From: an uncultured Bacillus sp. | GTDB taxonomy: Bacteria > Bacillota > Bacilli > Bacillales > Cytobacillaceae | DNA length: 7,057 nucleotides | NCBI GenBank assembly: GCA_937902115.1 | Contig: CALGSR010000218.1 | Span: 1 to 7,057, forward strand | Direction of reading: 5' to 3' | Part shown: one piece after another, positions 6,469-7,057 of the stretch | Position numbering within the stretch: position 1 is the first letter of the stretch | How the letters are laid out: each line of letters starts with the position of its first letter | Notes under the pieces: model-generated | Told to the model about the DNA's origin: nothing | Seen by the model: only the letters and a program-made list of their open reading frames with translations | The model's database searches: none | Program-made: the position numbers and the translations under genes

Positions 6469-6535
6469 GTTAATAAAAAGCTAAAAAAGCACTGTTATAT
6501 TTCAACAATTTATTCACCTCTCTTTTCATAGATTG

Positions 6536-6544
6536 TGGTATCAT
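6536..6544 (+). promoter_or_regulatory. extended -10 promoter of the serine acetyltransferase gene
   Basis: TGGTATCAT, a TGn-extended -10 (TATCAT at 6539-6544), lies 24 bases before the ATG at 6569. No good -35 is present; TTCACC at 6513-6518 is too far away. The start would be near 6551, leaving under 20 bases of leader, which excludes a T-box or riboswitch fed by this promoter. Read-through from the FolC-like pair is also possible. Confidence 0.4.
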
Positions 6545-6568
6545 TTTGTTCAAGGGGGGTTGCTCAAC

Positions 6569-7057
6569 ATGAATCTTAATGAATGGCTAAATAACGAAAT
6601 TCCCAATATTTCCAAGTCACTGGAAAGTATCAATCAAAGCCACTTTTTTATCGATAAGACGATTGGTTTTGCGGGAAAAGAAAGTATTTATAAAATTCTC
6701 CATCAATTCCGTTCATCACTCTTTCCAGGAGTATACGAAAAATATCCGATTGATGAAACAAAGGTTAATATCATAATTGGCAATAATTTACGTACCGCTG
6801 CACTGGAATTAAGGGATTTGATCATGAAGGCGTTAGTCAATAACAGCGAAATCAATAATAAATCTCTAGAACAATGTAAAGAATGTAAATCAAAAGCAAC
6901 TGAGATTGTGATTAAGCTAATTAACAAATTCCCGGAACTTCGCAAAACCTTACAAACAGATATTGAAGCGGCATATAATGGGGACCCTGCTGCTATCACA
7001 ACAGAGGAAATTCTCTTAAGCTACCCTTCTATTGAGGCCGTTACAATTCACAGAATT
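6569..7057 (+). CDS. epsC: serine O-acetyltransferase, EpsC type, N-terminal half (3' end outside window)
   Basis: Read directly as 163 codons open to the right edge; such proteins are about 300 residues. The family transfers acetyl from acetyl-CoA to L-serine, giving O-acetylserine, the first step of cysteine synthesis, in the cytoplasm. The diagnostic stretch is in the N-terminal SATase helical region: DIEAAYNGDPAA (131-142) followed by EEILLSYPSIEAVTIHRI (146-163), which is the conserved run into the left-handed beta-helix catalytic domain. That domain lies beyond the window. The long helical region before it (1-130) is typical of the Firmicutes/Bacteroidetes EpsC form and is absent from short CysE of Bacillus. 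AAGGGGGGT (6552-6560) is the ribosome binding site, nine bases from ATG. The symbol follows current genome annotation usage and is unrelated to the B. subtilis exopolysaccharide gene epsC. The family call is firm; the regulation is unknown. Confidence 0.82.
   Translation, partial: MNLNEWLNNEIPNISKSLESINQSHFFIDKTIGFAGKESIYKILHQFRSSLFPGVYEKYPIDETKVNIIIGNNLRTAALELRDLIMKALVNNSEINNKSLEQCKECKSKATEIVIKLINKFPELRKTLQTDIEAAYNGDPAAITTEEILLSYPSIEAVTIHRI

Noticed and set aside
6469..6568. T-box or riboswitch before the serine acetyltransferase gene
   Set aside because: The gap is only 100 bases, no T-box sequence or specifier-like hairpin is visible, and the best promoter leaves under 20 bases of leader.
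6198..6999. Minus-strand open frames 6198-6428 and 6703-6999
   Set aside because: They lie antisense to FolC-like gene B and to the serine acetyltransferase gene, whose sense-strand products are clearly recognisable.
1..7057. CRISPR array, insertion sequence, tRNA or prophage element
   Set aside because: No regularly spaced repeats, transposase motifs, terminal repeats, cloverleaf or phage genes were found on reading both strands.

Overview
The window is low-GC DNA with AGGAGG-type ribosome binding sites, consensus sigma-A promoters, TTG/GTG starts and protein sequences that look like Bacillaceae (Bacillus, Neobacillus, Peribacillus or a close relative). Genus and species cannot be fixed from the sequence alone. 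No tRNA, rRNA, CRISPR array, insertion sequence or phage gene was seen.

Layout: (1) 1-391, minus strand: the N-terminal third of a major facilitator transporter of the aromatic acid:H+ symporter type, running off the left edge. Its control region at 541-704 has a near-consensus promoter (TTGACT, 17 bp, TATACT), a 17-bp palindrome next to the -35, a second related site 42 bp upstream, and a short GTG reading frame behind a strong Shine-Dalgarno. (2) About 705-1115: AT-rich DNA without a recognisable gene. (3) 1201-2277, plus: a 358-residue UvrC-like GIY-YIG nuclease that ends before the second (RNase H-like) nuclease and HhH domains of true UvrC. (4) 3630-2319, minus: a 5'-truncated cheR remnant followed at once by an intact cheB. 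These converge on the UvrC-like gene and share a hairpin with it at about 2278-2308. (5) 3801-6468, plus: two tandem, overlapping genes for divergent FolC-family (Mur ligase superfamily) ATP-dependent amide ligases. (6) 6569 to the right edge, plus: the N-terminal half of an EpsC-type serine O-acetyltransferase.

Working together: the clearest functional unit is the FolC-like pair. One promoter drives both, the second gene starts inside the end of the first, and the two proteins deviate from FolC at different motifs. This suggests two specialised ligases acting on one non-standard substrate or forming one complex, rather than a spare folate enzyme. The CheB/CheR unit has lost most of its methyltransferase, so the methylesterase stands without its usual local partner. 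The remaining genes (transporter, repair-like nuclease, serine acetyltransferase) appear to be independent transcription units.
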